Shown here piece after piece: positions 1-8,320 of a stretch of DNA of 64,000 bases. The stretch is from NCBI GenBank assembly GCA_964538505.1, contig CAZIDY010000003.1:124001-188000 (forward strand), written 5' to 3'. The translations under genes and the position numbers were made by a program. Source of the DNA: Zeimonas sp964538505. GTDB taxonomy: Bacteria; Pseudomonadota; Gammaproteobacteria; Burkholderiales; Burkholderiaceae_E. The first letter of the stretch is position 1. Every line of letters begins with the position of its first letter. The notes under the pieces were generated by a model, which ran no database searches, was not told where the DNA came from, and worked only from the letters and a program-made list of their open reading frames with translations.

Positions 1-1
1 T

Positions 2-682
2 GCGCCCGACGACAATGCAGATCGCATCGAAGCGAGCGACGGCCGTCACCACGTCGCTGTGCGCTTCGCCTGCTGCGATGCCGACGACTTCGAGCCGGAC
101 TCCGGCGAGCGCTACGACCTCGTCACCGCACACACATTCCTCGACCTCGTTCCGATGCGGCCGCTACTCGAACGCATCTCCGGCTGGCTCGCACCGGGCG
201 GCCTGCTCTACGCAACGCTGAACTACGACGGCGAGACGGCGTTCTTTCCGCAGTATGCCGACGCCGAGCTCGAGCAACGCCTGCTCGAGCGCTACGACGC
301 GTCGATGGAAGAACGGCGGCTCGACGGCCAGCCAACCGGCGGCGCCCGTTCGGGGCGGCGCCTGCACACGATGCTGCCGCAGGCGGGCTTCGAGGTCGTC
401 GCGTATGCGAGCTCGGACTGGAACGCCGTTCCGCACGGCGGGCGGCTGCGCGCGGCGGACGCCGTCGTACTGTCGGTGCTGCTCGAAGCGTTGCGGCGCG
501 AGAACGAAGCGCACTGCGACCCGGAGCGACTCGCCGCCTGGTATCGCGACCGCCGCGGTCTGCTGGAGGCGGGTCGGCTCGGAGCGATCGTTCACCAGAT
601 CGACATATTGTCCGTGCTCGCGTCGGCAAGCCCGGGCGAGGAAAGCGCCGAGCCGTCCGCCGGCTTGACCGCCCGCACATAG
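2..682 (+). CDS. SAM-dependent methyltransferase, C-terminal part (cut by window edge)
   Basis: The frame is open from the first bases of the window, so the N-terminus with the SAM-binding glycine motif is missing. What is visible is typical of the second half of a class I methyltransferase: an acidic strand followed by a segment reading 'FLDLVPMRPLLERISGWL', then 'APGGLLYATLNYDG', the usual strand 4/5 region. The C-terminal 100 residues are not conserved enough to give a substrate. Its last 91 bp overlap tail-to-tail with the convergent CDP-alcohol phosphotransferase/methyltransferase gene, so the two stops are interleaved. Methyltransferase fold is fairly sure; the substrate is unknown. Confidence 0.75.
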   Translation, partial: APDDNADRIEASDGRHHVAVRFACCDADDFEPDSGERYDLVTAHTFLDLVPMRPLLERISGWLAPGGLLYATLNYDGETAFFPQYADAELEQRLLERYDASMEERRLDGQPTGGARSGRRLHTMLPQAGFEVVAYASSDWNAVPHGGRLRAADAVVLSVLLEALRRENEAHCDPERLAAWYRDRRGLLEAGRLGAIVHQIDILSVLASASPGEESAEPSAGLTART

Positions 683-2124
683 CAGCCGCCCCGCAGCGCG
701 TCGATGCGCATCATCGACCCGAGCCGGTCGAGCGCGCGCATCGTCGACGCCGCCCATTGCGGCATGTCGCCCGCCGGCACGAACCGCCAGAACCCGATTG
801 CCGACACGTCGAGCCCGGCTACGCCGAGCAGCACCGGCCATCGAGCGGGAGCGACGAAACGGTCGGTGCTCAGGTGCCGCGTGTCGAACCCCAGCCACGG
901 CGCGAGATACGCATACCAGACGTAGTCGCCGTTCGGCGACAGGCAGACGAACACGCCCTGCGGTCGCAACACGCGTGCGACCTCGGCCAGTACCGCAGCC
1001 TGGTCGATCATGTGCTCGAAGGCACCGACGCACAGCACCAGGTCGACCGAATCGGCGGCGACACTCGACAGCCGCTCGGCGCGCTCCACCGCGAAATGCA
1101 CGTGCGCATGCTCGGCGCGCTGCGCGCCGGCACTCCTTGCGGCGGCAATCATCCCGGGAGATGCGTCGACGCCGATCGACGCCTCGAACAGCGGCGCGAG
1201 CGCCAGCAGGTGCATCGCGTTGCCGCAGCCGATCTCGAGCAGCCGCGAACGACGCTCGGGCAATAGTGAGCCGATCAGTGCGAGGCGCTCGTGCAGTGCC
1301 CGTTGCGCATCGCCGTGGCAGTCGTGGTACTCGGGCGCGAGCGCATCGAAGAAGCGGACGACATCGTCGGCGTCGTGCACCGCGCGGGTATGCAGGCGCG
1401 CCGGCGCGGTTGCCGTGCCCGTCGTTCCAACCGGCGCGACCCGATACAGCTCGACGATCGCCACGAAGAACGACGCGACGAGCATCAAGGTCATTGCAGC
1501 CATGAACGGCTCGTACCACGCGGGAAAGGGCGTGAACGAGAGGATCAGCGCGCACGCCGTGCCGAAGAAGATCCAGCGTCCGAGTCCACTGCGCCGTTCC
1601 TTCGGCTCGGGCGGCCGCGCGAGCATCAGGAAGACGACGAAGCCGTAGCGCAGCAGGCCGGGCAGCAGGATCCACGTGCCGAAGCGCCCCGCTTCGTACA
1701 GCAGCAGGCACAGCACGAGCATCAGCAGCGCATCGGATTCCTTGTCGAAGTACTCGCCGAATTCCGATGCGAGGCCGCTGCGACGCGCAAGCCAGCCGTC
1801 GACGCCGTCGAGCGCGAAGACGACCGTCGCGCCGGCGGCGACCGCGAGCGGTCCGATCGTCGCAAGCGCCGGCAGCGCGAGCGTGCCGACGAGCCGCAGC
1901 GCGGTGACCCAGTTGGCCCAGCCGAAGGAAACGGGCGACGCGTGCAGCGCCTCGTGCTGGCGAACGAGCGCTGCGAACGACAGCGACGCCAGCGCAGCGA
2001 GCCACCAGACCGAAGCGAACGAGACCGACAGGACGGTGGCCGCGAGGATGACGAGCGCATGACGCCGGCTCCAATCGACGAGCCAGTTCGAGCGGGCCGA
2101 CAGCGGTTGAACGACCGTGTGCAA
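592..2124 (-). CDS. CDP-alcohol phosphatidyltransferase fused to a methyltransferase
   Basis: Two enzymes in one 510-residue chain. Residues about 20-230 form a multi-span membrane domain carrying a complete CDP-alcohol phosphotransferase signature at about 106-131 (D-G-x2-A-R-x8-G-x3-D-x3-D, here starting DGVDGWLAR). This family transfers a phosphoalcohol from CDP-alcohol onto a second alcohol, as in phospholipid or inositol-lipid synthesis. Residues about 250-480 form a soluble class I methyltransferase with SAM motif LLEIGCGN at about 297-303 and an AFEHM segment further on. The fusion suggests a lipid or polar head group that is made and then methylated, but neither substrate is known. 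Its 3' end overlaps the neighbouring methyltransferase gene by 91 bp. Confidence 0.85.
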   Translation of the reverse strand: MHTVVQPLSARSNWLVDWSRRHALVILAATVLSVSFASVWWLAALASLSFAALVRQHEALHASPVSFGWANWVTALRLVGTLALPALATIGPLAVAAGATVVFALDGVDGWLARRSGLASEFGEYFDKESDALLMLVLCLLLYEAGRFGTWILLPGLLRYGFVVFLMLARPPEPKERRSGLGRWIFFGTACALILSFTPFPAWYEPFMAAMTLMLVASFFVAIVELYRVAPVGTTGTATAPARLHTRAVHDADDVVRFFDALAPEYHDCHGDAQRALHERLALIGSLLPERRSRLLEIGCGNAMHLLALAPLFEASIGVDASPGMIAAARSAGAQRAEHAHVHFAVERAERLSSVAADSVDLVLCVGAFEHMIDQAAVLAEVARVLRPQGVFVCLSPNGDYVWYAYLAPWLGFDTRHLSTDRFVAPARWPVLLGVAGLDVSAIGFWRFVPAGDMPQWAASTMRALDRLGSMMRIDALRGGCYVRAVKPADGSALSSPGLADASTDNMSIW

Positions 2125-2138
2125 GGTGCAGTCCGAAG

Positions 2139-2190
2139 TGGCGTACCGACGGGGCGTACCGATGTCGCGTATCGATGTGGCGTACAGCAG
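2139..2190. repeat. Degenerate 13-bp tandem repeat, four units
   Basis: Four consecutive 13-bp units with consensus close to TGGCGTACCGATG fill the 94-bp gap between two minus-strand genes. Units start at 2139, 2152, 2165 and 2178; the fourth is the most diverged. No promoter or terminator role could be assigned. Confidence 0.7.
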
Positions 2191-2218
2191 CCGCGTGCGC
2201 CCGCGCGCCGCCGCTACG

Positions 2219-3844
2219 TCAACCGCCGCCGCTCCGCGGCACGCTGCGCGGCGCAGGCATCGGCACCATCACCGGCTGCCCCGGCGCCGTGCAGCCGACG
2301 TCGCAGCAGCGTCCCGGTTGGCGGTTTCGCGTGATCGGTCGGTCGGGATCGGCCGCGACGCCGCGCTCGAGCAGCCGTTCGACGAGCTCCACCTTGCTGC
2401 CCACCGGATAGTTGCGCCAGATCTCCTGCTTCATCGCCGCCGGCGACCCGCCGCCGTGGAGACTGATCAACGAATACCAGCCGCCCTGGTACGACGCGGT
2501 CAGGTCCTCGAGGAAACGGGCCGTCTCGATGCGCCGGTCGTACGGAACGTCGGGGTTCGCCCGCAGCACGTCGGCGAGCGTTGCGGCGGTGGCCGGATTG
2601 TGGTCTTCGTCGGGTCCGGGCAGCGCGACGACGAGGCCGCCGGAGACCTCGTGCGCGAGCCGGTGCATGTCGTAGATCTGCGTGGCGAGCAGCAGCTTGC
2701 CGATGTTGGCGAAGACCGGGTCGGGCATGAAGACGCCGCTCGCCTCGTCGCGCGCCGCGTACACGCTGGCGGCGACGCCGCAGGCATAGAAGCCCTCGAC
2801 GATCCTGATCAGCTCGACCATCGGCTCGCGCAGGTTGGCTTTCGCGCCAGGATCATCGAAACCGTTCGCCTCGCACATCAGCGCACCGGCGCCGATCAAC
2901 AGGTCGCCGAAGCCGGCGCGTGCGGCGATGCAGGTGTGCCGGTGGTGCGTCGCATAGCTGTAGGTGAGCACGTGGCTGTGCTCCCACTCGGCGTCGAAGA
3001 ACACGCGTTCCCACGGAACGAAGACGCGATCGAAGACGACGACGGCGGTCGACTGCCCGTACCTGCGCGAGAACAGCGCATCGCCGTGCTCGAGCTTCTC
3101 GCCCGGTCGGCCGGCCGGGCGCGAGACGATCGTGACGCCCTGCGCGTCGACCGGCACCGCGCAGCAGACGGCGAAGTCGGCGTCGTCACGACCCATGTTG
3201 CGGCTCGGCATGACGAGCAGCTCGTGCACGTAGGGCGCACCCGTGACGATCGCTTTCGTGCCGCTGAGAACGATCCCCTTCGCGCTGCGCTCGACGACGT
3301 GCACGTAGGTGTCGGGGTTCGCCTGTTCGTGCGGCTTGCGGCTGCGGTCGCCCTTCGCATCGGTCATCGCGATGCCGATCGCGAGGTCGCGATCCTGCAC
3401 GTCGTCCCGGTACGCTTCGAAGCGCGCACGATGCTCGGTGGAGCCGCGCGCGTCGTCGATCGCTGCGACCGCCTGCGCGAGCCCGGACAACGCGTCGTGC
3501 ACGAGATAGCGTTGTGCGCAACCGGTTTCCTGGCACAGGAGGCGGACCGCCTCGAGCTTGTTCAGCAGGTCGCCGGCGGATTCATCGATGTGCAGCATCC
3601 GGTTGACGATGCGATTGCGCGTCGACTGGTTCGCCAGCGCGACCGGTGCGCGCGCCGGATCGAGCGCGAAATCGTAGGTGTAGGCGAGCGCATTGACGCC
3701 CGGCCGCAGCATCGGCTCGTCGGCAACGCTCTCGATGCGGCGGCCGTCGACGTAGACGACCGGATGCAGGCGGCGCAGCGACTCGCGGTATTCGTCCCCG
3801 CTCATCAGCCTTGCTTTCGACGGCGCAGCGTCGGCAATGTCCAT
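2219..3844 (-). CDS. 4-hydroxybutyryl-CoA dehydratase / HpaB-family flavoprotein
   Basis: About 541 residues. The N-terminus 'MSGDEYRESLRRLHPVVYVDG' and the long acyl-CoA-dehydrogenase-like body match the family that includes 4-hydroxyphenylacetate 3-hydroxylase large subunit and 4-hydroxybutyryl-CoA dehydratase/vinylacetyl-CoA isomerase (AbfD). AbfD binds FAD and a [4Fe-4S] cluster. Here the segment HHRHTCIAARAGFGD aligns, from memory, with the AbfD region that supplies the His and one Cys ligand, but an alanine seems to stand at that Cys position. A CQETGC segment lies earlier. The protein may therefore be a flavin-only relative. Start chosen at 3844 because GGGAGACC precedes it; an upstream in-frame start at 3901 lacks support. 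Divergent from the cysteine hydrolase gene. Confidence 0.8.
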   Translation of the reverse strand: MDIADAAPSKARLMSGDEYRESLRRLHPVVYVDGRRIESVADEPMLRPGVNALAYTYDFALDPARAPVALANQSTRNRIVNRMLHIDESAGDLLNKLEAVRLLCQETGCAQRYLVHDALSGLAQAVAAIDDARGSTEHRARFEAYRDDVQDRDLAIGIAMTDAKGDRSRKPHEQANPDTYVHVVERSAKGIVLSGTKAIVTGAPYVHELLVMPSRNMGRDDADFAVCCAVPVDAQGVTIVSRPAGRPGEKLEHGDALFSRRYGQSTAVVVFDRVFVPWERVFFDAEWEHSHVLTYSYATHHRHTCIAARAGFGDLLIGAGALMCEANGFDDPGAKANLREPMVELIRIVEGFYACGVAASVYAARDEASGVFMPDPVFANIGKLLLATQIYDMHRLAHEVSGGLVVALPGPDEDHNPATAATLADVLRANPDVPYDRRIETARFLEDLTASYQGGWYSLISLHGGGSPAAMKQEIWRNYPVGSKVELVERLLERGVAADPDRPITRNRQPGRCCDVGCTAPGQPVMVPMPAPRSVPRSGGG

Positions 3845-3966
3845 GAGGTCTCCCGGATCGTTCGATGGTGGATCGTGAAAGATGGACGCTGTGCGACCCA
3901 CGGGTCAATGTTTACACTCGGAACGCGTTCCGGAACGCATTCCGGGGTGGCCGTCGAGGAGAAGCC

Positions 3967-4530
3967 ATGGACACGATCGACGCCGGGCGCTGCGCGCTCG
4001 TCCTGGTCGACTATCAGGCGCGGCTGATGCCGGCAATCCACCGCGCGCAGCAGGCGGTGGGCTGCGCGGTGCAACTCGCACGCGGCGCGCGCGTGCTCGA
4101 CATCCCGGTCATCGGTACCGAGCAGAATCCGGCCGGTCTCGGGCCGAACGTCGACGAGCTGCGCGCCTTGTGCGACGCAACCGTCGCGAAGCTTCACTTC
4201 GACGCCTGCGAGGACACGCTCTGCGCCGCGATCGACGAACTGGCGCCGCGCGCCCGGCAGATCGTCGTCGCCGGTTGTGAGGCCCACGTCTGCCTGCTGC
4301 AGACGGCGCTCGGCCTGCTGCGTCGCGAACGTCGCGTCTGGGTCGTCGAGGCGGCCTGCGGCTCGCGCCGTCCGGCCGATCACCGGCTTGCGATGCAGCG
4401 CCTGCAGCAGGCGGGCGCGACGATCGTGTCGCCGGAGATGGTGCTGTTCGAGTGGATGCGCACGAGCGGGCATCCGCACTTCCGCGAGCTGCTCGAGATC
4501 GTCAAGATGGTGCCCGTCGCAGACACCTGA
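3967..4530 (+). CDS. Isochorismatase-family cysteine hydrolase
   Basis: A 187-residue single-domain enzyme. The family triad is visible: Asp15 in LVLVDYQ, Lys75 in VAKLHF, and Cys109 in AGCEAHVCLLQ. TEQNPAGLG near residue 51 is the usual loop after the second strand. Members hydrolyse amides or enol ethers such as nicotinamide, ureidoacrylate or isochorismate; the sequence alone does not choose among them. Start at 3967 follows GGAGAAGCC, a good ribosome site. The gene is divergent from the HpaB-family flavoprotein across about 120 bp, so the two may share a control region, and it lies upstream of the RibD-like operon. Confidence 0.88.
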   Translation: MDTIDAGRCALVLVDYQARLMPAIHRAQQAVGCAVQLARGARVLDIPVIGTEQNPAGLGPNVDELRALCDATVAKLHFDACEDTLCAAIDELAPRARQIVVAGCEAHVCLLQTALGLLRRERRVWVVEAACGSRRPADHRLAMQRLQQAGATIVSPEMVLFEWMRTSGHPHFRELLEIVKMVPVADT

Positions 4531-4647
4531 CAGACGCGGCTCTCCGGGGCTGGAACACTCGCCCGACCGCCGGCGCGGACATCGGCCGCCCCCGGCGCAA
4601 AGGCAGTACGATGATCCGTCCGCTCCTCCCGCGAACGAGGCCCGCCG

Positions 4648-5406
4648 GTGCACGCGCTGCCCCGCTTCGACGAACGTTTCGCGATGCCCGACGAGATGGC
4701 GTTCCTGCGCCCGCTCGCCAGCCGCCTCGTCGCGCACCGACGCTGGATGCGCGAGCGCCCTTTCGTCACGTTGAGCTGGTCGCAGAGCATCGACGGCAGC
4801 GTGTCGGTCTCGCGCTCGCGACCCTGCTCGCTGAGCTGCGCGAAGACACTCGAGATGACGCACCGGCTGCGCGCGCTGCACGATGCGCTGCTCGTCGGCG
4901 TGAACACCGTGCTCAGCGACGATCCACAGCTCACGGTGCGCCATTGCCTGGGAGACGACCCGCTGCCGGTCGTGCTCGACAGCGCGCTGCGCTTCCCGGA
5001 GAGCGCGCGGCTGCTGCAGCATCCGACGCATCGGCCGGTGATCCTCACCACCGATCGGGCGCCCGAAGCGAGGGCGGCGCGACTCGCGGCGATTGGCGCG
5101 GGCGTGCAGCGTGTCGCGCGCGCTGCACACGGGCGTGTCAATCTCGATGCGGCGCTCGAGCGTCTCGCTTCGATCGGCGTGTGCTCGGTGATGATCGAAG
5201 GCGGCGCAACGGTCATCCAGGCCTTCCTCGACGCGCAACTCGTCGACTACTGCATCGTGACGATCGCGCCGAAGTTCCTCGGCGGCGTCAAGGCGCTCGA
5301 GCACCCGTGCCGGCCGCGCGGCGAAGCACCGATCTCGATCGTCGACTGCCGCTACCAGGCGGTCGGCTCCGATCTCGTCGCATACGGACCGCTGGGCCGT
5401 ACATGA
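4648..5406 (+). CDS. RibD C-terminal (DHFR-fold) reductase
   Basis: About 252 residues with the pyrimidine reductase/DHFR-like fold of RibD: PFVTLSWSQSIDGS near residue 43, then 'LRALHDALLVGVNTVLSDDP', a nucleotide-binding strand, and MIEGGATVIQAFLDAQLVD. The deaminase domain of bifunctional RibD is absent, so this is a stand-alone reductase, probably NADPH-dependent. GTG at 4648 is the assumed start; ATG at 4684 is an alternative. The stop overlaps the start of the next gene by 4 bp (ATGA), so it is translationally coupled to the dehydrogenase. Context with a pterin-synthase-fold protein suggests reduction of a pteridine or pyrimidine intermediate rather than ordinary riboflavin synthesis. 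Confidence 0.85.
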   Translation: MHALPRFDERFAMPDEMAFLRPLASRLVAHRRWMRERPFVTLSWSQSIDGSVSVSRSRPCSLSCAKTLEMTHRLRALHDALLVGVNTVLSDDPQLTVRHCLGDDPLPVVLDSALRFPESARLLQHPTHRPVILTTDRAPEARAARLAAIGAGVQRVARAAHGRVNLDAALERLASIGVCSVMIEGGATVIQAFLDAQLVDYCIVTIAPKFLGGVKALEHPCRPRGEAPISIVDCRYQAVGSDLVAYGPLGRT

Positions 5407-6431
5407 AGGCCCGTGCGATCCATCATGTTGCGGCGAGGAAGGTGGCGGTCGCACATGCAAGCCTGCCCGCGCTCGGCCCCGAAGACGTCCTGATCCGCAC
5501 GCTGTACTCGGCGATCAGTCCGGGCACCGAGTCGCTCGTTTTTCGCGGGCTGTTCCCGCCGGGGATGCCGCTCGACGCCGGCATCGCCGGCCTGCGCGGA
5601 ACTTTCTCGTATCCGTTCGCCTACGGCTACGCGCTCGTCGGGGAAGTCGTCGACGCCGGCACGCAGGTCGATCGCGCCTGGCTGCAACGGCGCGTGCTCG
5701 CCTTCCATCCGCACCAGGACTACGTGGTGGCGGCGTTGTCCGGGGTGATCACGATCCCGGCCGAGGTCGAGCCGCTCGCTGCGCTCTTCCTGCCGAACAT
5801 GGAATCGGCCGTAAGCTTCGTGCACGACGCCGAGCCTCGCCTGGGCGAGCGTGCGATGGTGTTCGGCCAGGGAGTCGTGGGCCTGCTCACCACCGCCCTG
5901 CTCGGCGACTTCCCGCTTGCGCTGCTCGCCAGCGCCGACCCGATCGCGCATCGGCGCGAACGATCGCTCGCGCTGGGCGCAGCATGGTCGATCGACCCCG
6001 GCGACGCGGCACGCCTGGCCGCGCTGCGCGAACGGCTCTTCGTCGGCCGCGACGACGACGGCCTCGATCTCGCGATCGAATTGTCGGGCAACGCGGCCGC
6101 GTTGAACCAGGCGATCGAGCTCGCCGGCTTCGACGCCCGCATCGTCGTGGCGTCGTGGTACGGCACCGAGCGTGCATCGCTCGATCTCGGCGCGCACTTT
6201 CACCGACGACGCATCGCACTGGTCTCGAGCCAGGTGAGCCGCATCGCGCCGCGGCTGACGGGGCGCTGGAGCAAGCGCCGTCGCCTCGACGCAGCCTGGC
6301 AGGCGATCGCGCGCGTCGGGCCGCAACGCTTCGTCACGCATCACTTCCGCTTCGACGACTGCCAGCGCGCCTTCGAGCTGGTGAGCGATCGCGACGACGG
6401 CGTGCTGCAGGCGGTGTTCGAGTACCGATGA
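5403..6431 (+). CDS. Zinc-type (MDR) alcohol dehydrogenase-like protein
   Basis: A 342-residue medium-chain dehydrogenase/reductase. It has the N-terminal GroES-like domain (SAISPGTESLVFRG, then PFAYGYALVGEVVDAG) and a Rossmann domain with a glycine-rich turn in VFGQGVVGLLTTALL near residue 160. The Cys ligands of the structural zinc loop seen in classical alcohol dehydrogenases are not evident. The nearest general type is the zinc-binding dehydrogenase group that includes BchC-like proteins. Second gene of the operon; its start overlaps the RibD-like stop. Probably an NAD(P)H-dependent step on the same intermediate; the substrate is unknown. Confidence 0.82.
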   Translation: MKARAIHHVAARKVAVAHASLPALGPEDVLIRTLYSAISPGTESLVFRGLFPPGMPLDAGIAGLRGTFSYPFAYGYALVGEVVDAGTQVDRAWLQRRVLAFHPHQDYVVAALSGVITIPAEVEPLAALFLPNMESAVSFVHDAEPRLGERAMVFGQGVVGLLTTALLGDFPLALLASADPIAHRRERSLALGAAWSIDPGDAARLAALRERLFVGRDDDGLDLAIELSGNAAALNQAIELAGFDARIVVASWYGTERASLDLGAHFHRRRIALVSSQVSRIAPRLTGRWSKRRRLDAAWQAIARVGPQRFVTHHFRFDDCQRAFELVSDRDDGVLQAVFEYR

Positions 6432-6440
6432 ACCAGCGGA

Positions 6441-6815
6441 ATGCCGATGTATCAGCTGTCGATCGAACGCGACTTCATCTCCCGGCACCGGCTCGTCGGC
6501 GGCGACTGGGGCGCCGAGAACGAGACGCACAGTCACCGCTACCGCGCCGAGATCCTCGTCGAAGGCGAGGAACTGAACGAGCACGGTTTCCTCGTCGACA
6601 TCGTCGAATTGCGATCCGCGGTCGACGAGGTCGTCGATCGGCTTCGCGACCGGGTCCTGAACGAATTGCCCGCGTTCGAAGGGCTGAACCCGAGCCTCGA
6701 GCACTTCGCGCGCATTTTCCATTCGATGCTCGCCCCGCGCATCGACGGCAAACGGCTCGCCCTCACCGTACGGCTGTGGGAGAACGACCACGACTGGGCG
6801 GCATATCGCCGATAG
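6441..6815 (+). CDS. 6-pyruvoyl-tetrahydropterin synthase-fold protein lacking the catalytic Cys
   Basis: A 124-residue T-fold protein of the PTPS/QueD family. The three zinc-binding histidines are present: His16 in SRHRL and His30/His32 in THSHRY. A late Glu in RLWEN matches the pterin-anchoring Glu. The catalytic Cys, which in QueD lies four residues before the H-x-H motif, is Glu26 here, and the Asp-His pair of the QueD relay reads RDR. The chain is therefore unlikely to catalyse the QueD or PTPS reaction in the usual way. The ATG at 6447 has a better-spaced site (AGCGGA) and may be the true start. Third gene of the operon. Confidence 0.85.
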   Translation: MPMYQLSIERDFISRHRLVGGDWGAENETHSHRYRAEILVEGEELNEHGFLVDIVELRSAVDEVVDRLRDRVLNELPAFEGLNPSLEHFARIFHSMLAPRIDGKRLALTVRLWENDHDWAAYRR

Positions 6816-6822
6816 CCGGGCG

Positions 6823-7845
6823 ATGCCCCTGCGCCCCCCGATCGAGCTGATGCATCCTCCGCTCGATCGCCCGTCGGGCGGCAACGTCTACGATCGTTGT
6901 CTCGTCGACGCCGCGGTGCGCGCCGGGTTTCCGTTGTCATCGGTCGTGGTCGGCTTCGACGAGGTCGAGCACCGCTTCAGCGAAGGTAGCGAATCGTTCC
7001 GCGTATGGGACGGGCTGCTGCTGGAAGGGTTCGCGCGCGGGCAGCGACTCGAGCACGGCCGCCGGGGCCTTCTGCTGCACTGGCTGCCATCGCAGGATCC
7101 GGCCCTCGACGACGATGCCCGTGCGACGCGCGAAACGATCGAGCGCGAGATCGTCGACTCCGCCAGCCTCGTTCTTGCTTCGAGCGCTTCGCTGGAGCGA
7201 ACGCTCCGACAGCGGCATCCGCAAGCGCGGATCGCGACCTGCGAACCCGGCGTGCGCGACGAGTTTCGCCGCACTGCACGAACAGACGCCCGGCATTCCG
7301 AGGATCACGTCGAGTTGCTGACCGTCGCGAACCTGGTTCCGGCGAAAGGGCTCGTCGAAACGCTGCCCTTGCTCGCGTCTCTGCAGGCGCTTGCCTGGCG
7401 CTGGCACGTCGTCGGCGATGGCGGCGTCGATCCCGATTGCACGCGACGCTTCGACGAGACCGCACGAAAGCTCGGTCTTGCGGATCGCATCGTTCGGCAC
7501 GGCGCCCTCGATGCATCCGCGATCGTCGAGCGAATGGACGGTGCCGACCTCCTCGTCTTTCCGAGTCGATTCGAGTCGTACGGGATGGTGCTCGCCGAAG
7601 CGGCAGCGCGGGCGCTGCCGGTGCTGGGTTATCGCGTCGGAGCGGCAGGCCGGCTGTTCGACGACGGCGTCGACGCGATCCTCGTACCGGTCGGTGACAT
7701 CGGGAGCTTCGCCGATGCGCTGGGACGGATGATCGCCGACGCGTCGCTGCGCACGCGCTTTCGCGAGCGGCTGTCGTCGCGCGCGCCTGCACGCGGGTGG
7801 GAAGACACGCTCGCCGACTTCGCCGCCGCCGTCAGCGATGCATGA
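6823..7845 (+). CDS. GT4-family glycosyltransferase
   Basis: A 340-residue GT-B type glycosyltransferase. The N-terminal domain begins PPLDRPSGGNVYDR, the usual glycine loop. The C-terminal domain has LLTVANLVPAKGL, then PSRFESYGMVLAEAAARALP near residue 248, which contains the E-x7-E motif that binds the nucleotide sugar. It starts 8 bp after the pterin-synthase-fold gene and ends the operon. With its neighbours it suggests that a pterin-like product is glycosylated, as known for cyanobacterial pterin glycosides; here this is inference. Confidence 0.87.
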   Translation: MPLRPPIELMHPPLDRPSGGNVYDRCLVDAAVRAGFPLSSVVVGFDEVEHRFSEGSESFRVWDGLLLEGFARGQRLEHGRRGLLLHWLPSQDPALDDDARATRETIEREIVDSASLVLASSASLERTLRQRHPQARIATCEPGVRDEFRRTARTDARHSEDHVELLTVANLVPAKGLVETLPLLASLQALAWRWHVVGDGGVDPDCTRRFDETARKLGLADRIVRHGALDASAIVERMDGADLLVFPSRFESYGMVLAEAAARALPVLGYRVGAAGRLFDDGVDAILVPVGDIGSFADALGRMIADASLRTRFRERLSSRAPARGWEDTLADFAAAVSDA

Positions 7846-7847
7846 CT

Positions 7848-8240
7848 TCAGCCGCCCTTCCCGTCACGCCACGCACCGGCCGCACCGAGCACGATCGCGG
7901 TCGGCGCGGCGATCGCCAGCACCGCCAGCGCGGAGCCGAGCAGCGATGAGGACGAGCTGGCCTGCGCATCGCGCGCGCCCTGGAACTCCGGAACGCTGCC
8001 CGGCTCGTCGCTCTGCGGGGGCGATTCGTGCCGGCGTGCGCGCCGCGCCGCGGCCATCCCGCGCACGCGGTTCGCCGCTCGACGGCCACCGCGTTGCGCG
8101 AGCACGCCGGCGTCGTGCGACCAGGCGACGAGCCTGTCGCGCGCGATGGCGCGTCGACGCGGCCCGCCGTGCGGATCGAGGTAGTACATCGTCGCCGCGC
8201 CGGCGGCCCATCCGGCGGCGAGCGCGAGGAACTCTCGCAT
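7848..8240 (-). CDS. Small membrane-associated protein of unknown function
   Basis: About 130 residues. It begins MREFLALAAGWAAGAATMYY, a hydrophobic segment followed by LDPHGGPRRRAIARDR, a pattern common in small envelope proteins that often carry a BON domain, although no BON domain is present. A second hydrophobic stretch, LLGSALAVLAIAAPTAIVLG, lies near the C-terminus, so both ends may sit in the inner membrane with a basic loop between them. Start at 8240 was chosen because GGAGGG precedes it. Convergent with the glycosyltransferase, and divergent from the DUF488 gene. No function can be assigned. Confidence 0.6.
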   Translation of the reverse strand: MREFLALAAGWAAGAATMYYLDPHGGPRRRAIARDRLVAWSHDAGVLAQRGGRRAANRVRGMAAARRARRHESPPQSDEPGSVPEFQGARDAQASSSSSLLGSALAVLAIAAPTAIVLGAAGAWRDGKGG

Positions 8241-8320
8241 GGCGCCCTCCCTGCAAGCCCGCCGGCCGCGGGACGCGGTGGCTGCGGCGTGTCCGATCGT
8301 AGCGCTAAGATCGGCGTGGC

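Noticed and set aside
164..2074. Long minus-strand frame opposite and beside the methyltransferase genes
   Set aside because: Arg/Ala-rich shadow of the real genes with no domain; typical of GC-rich DNA.
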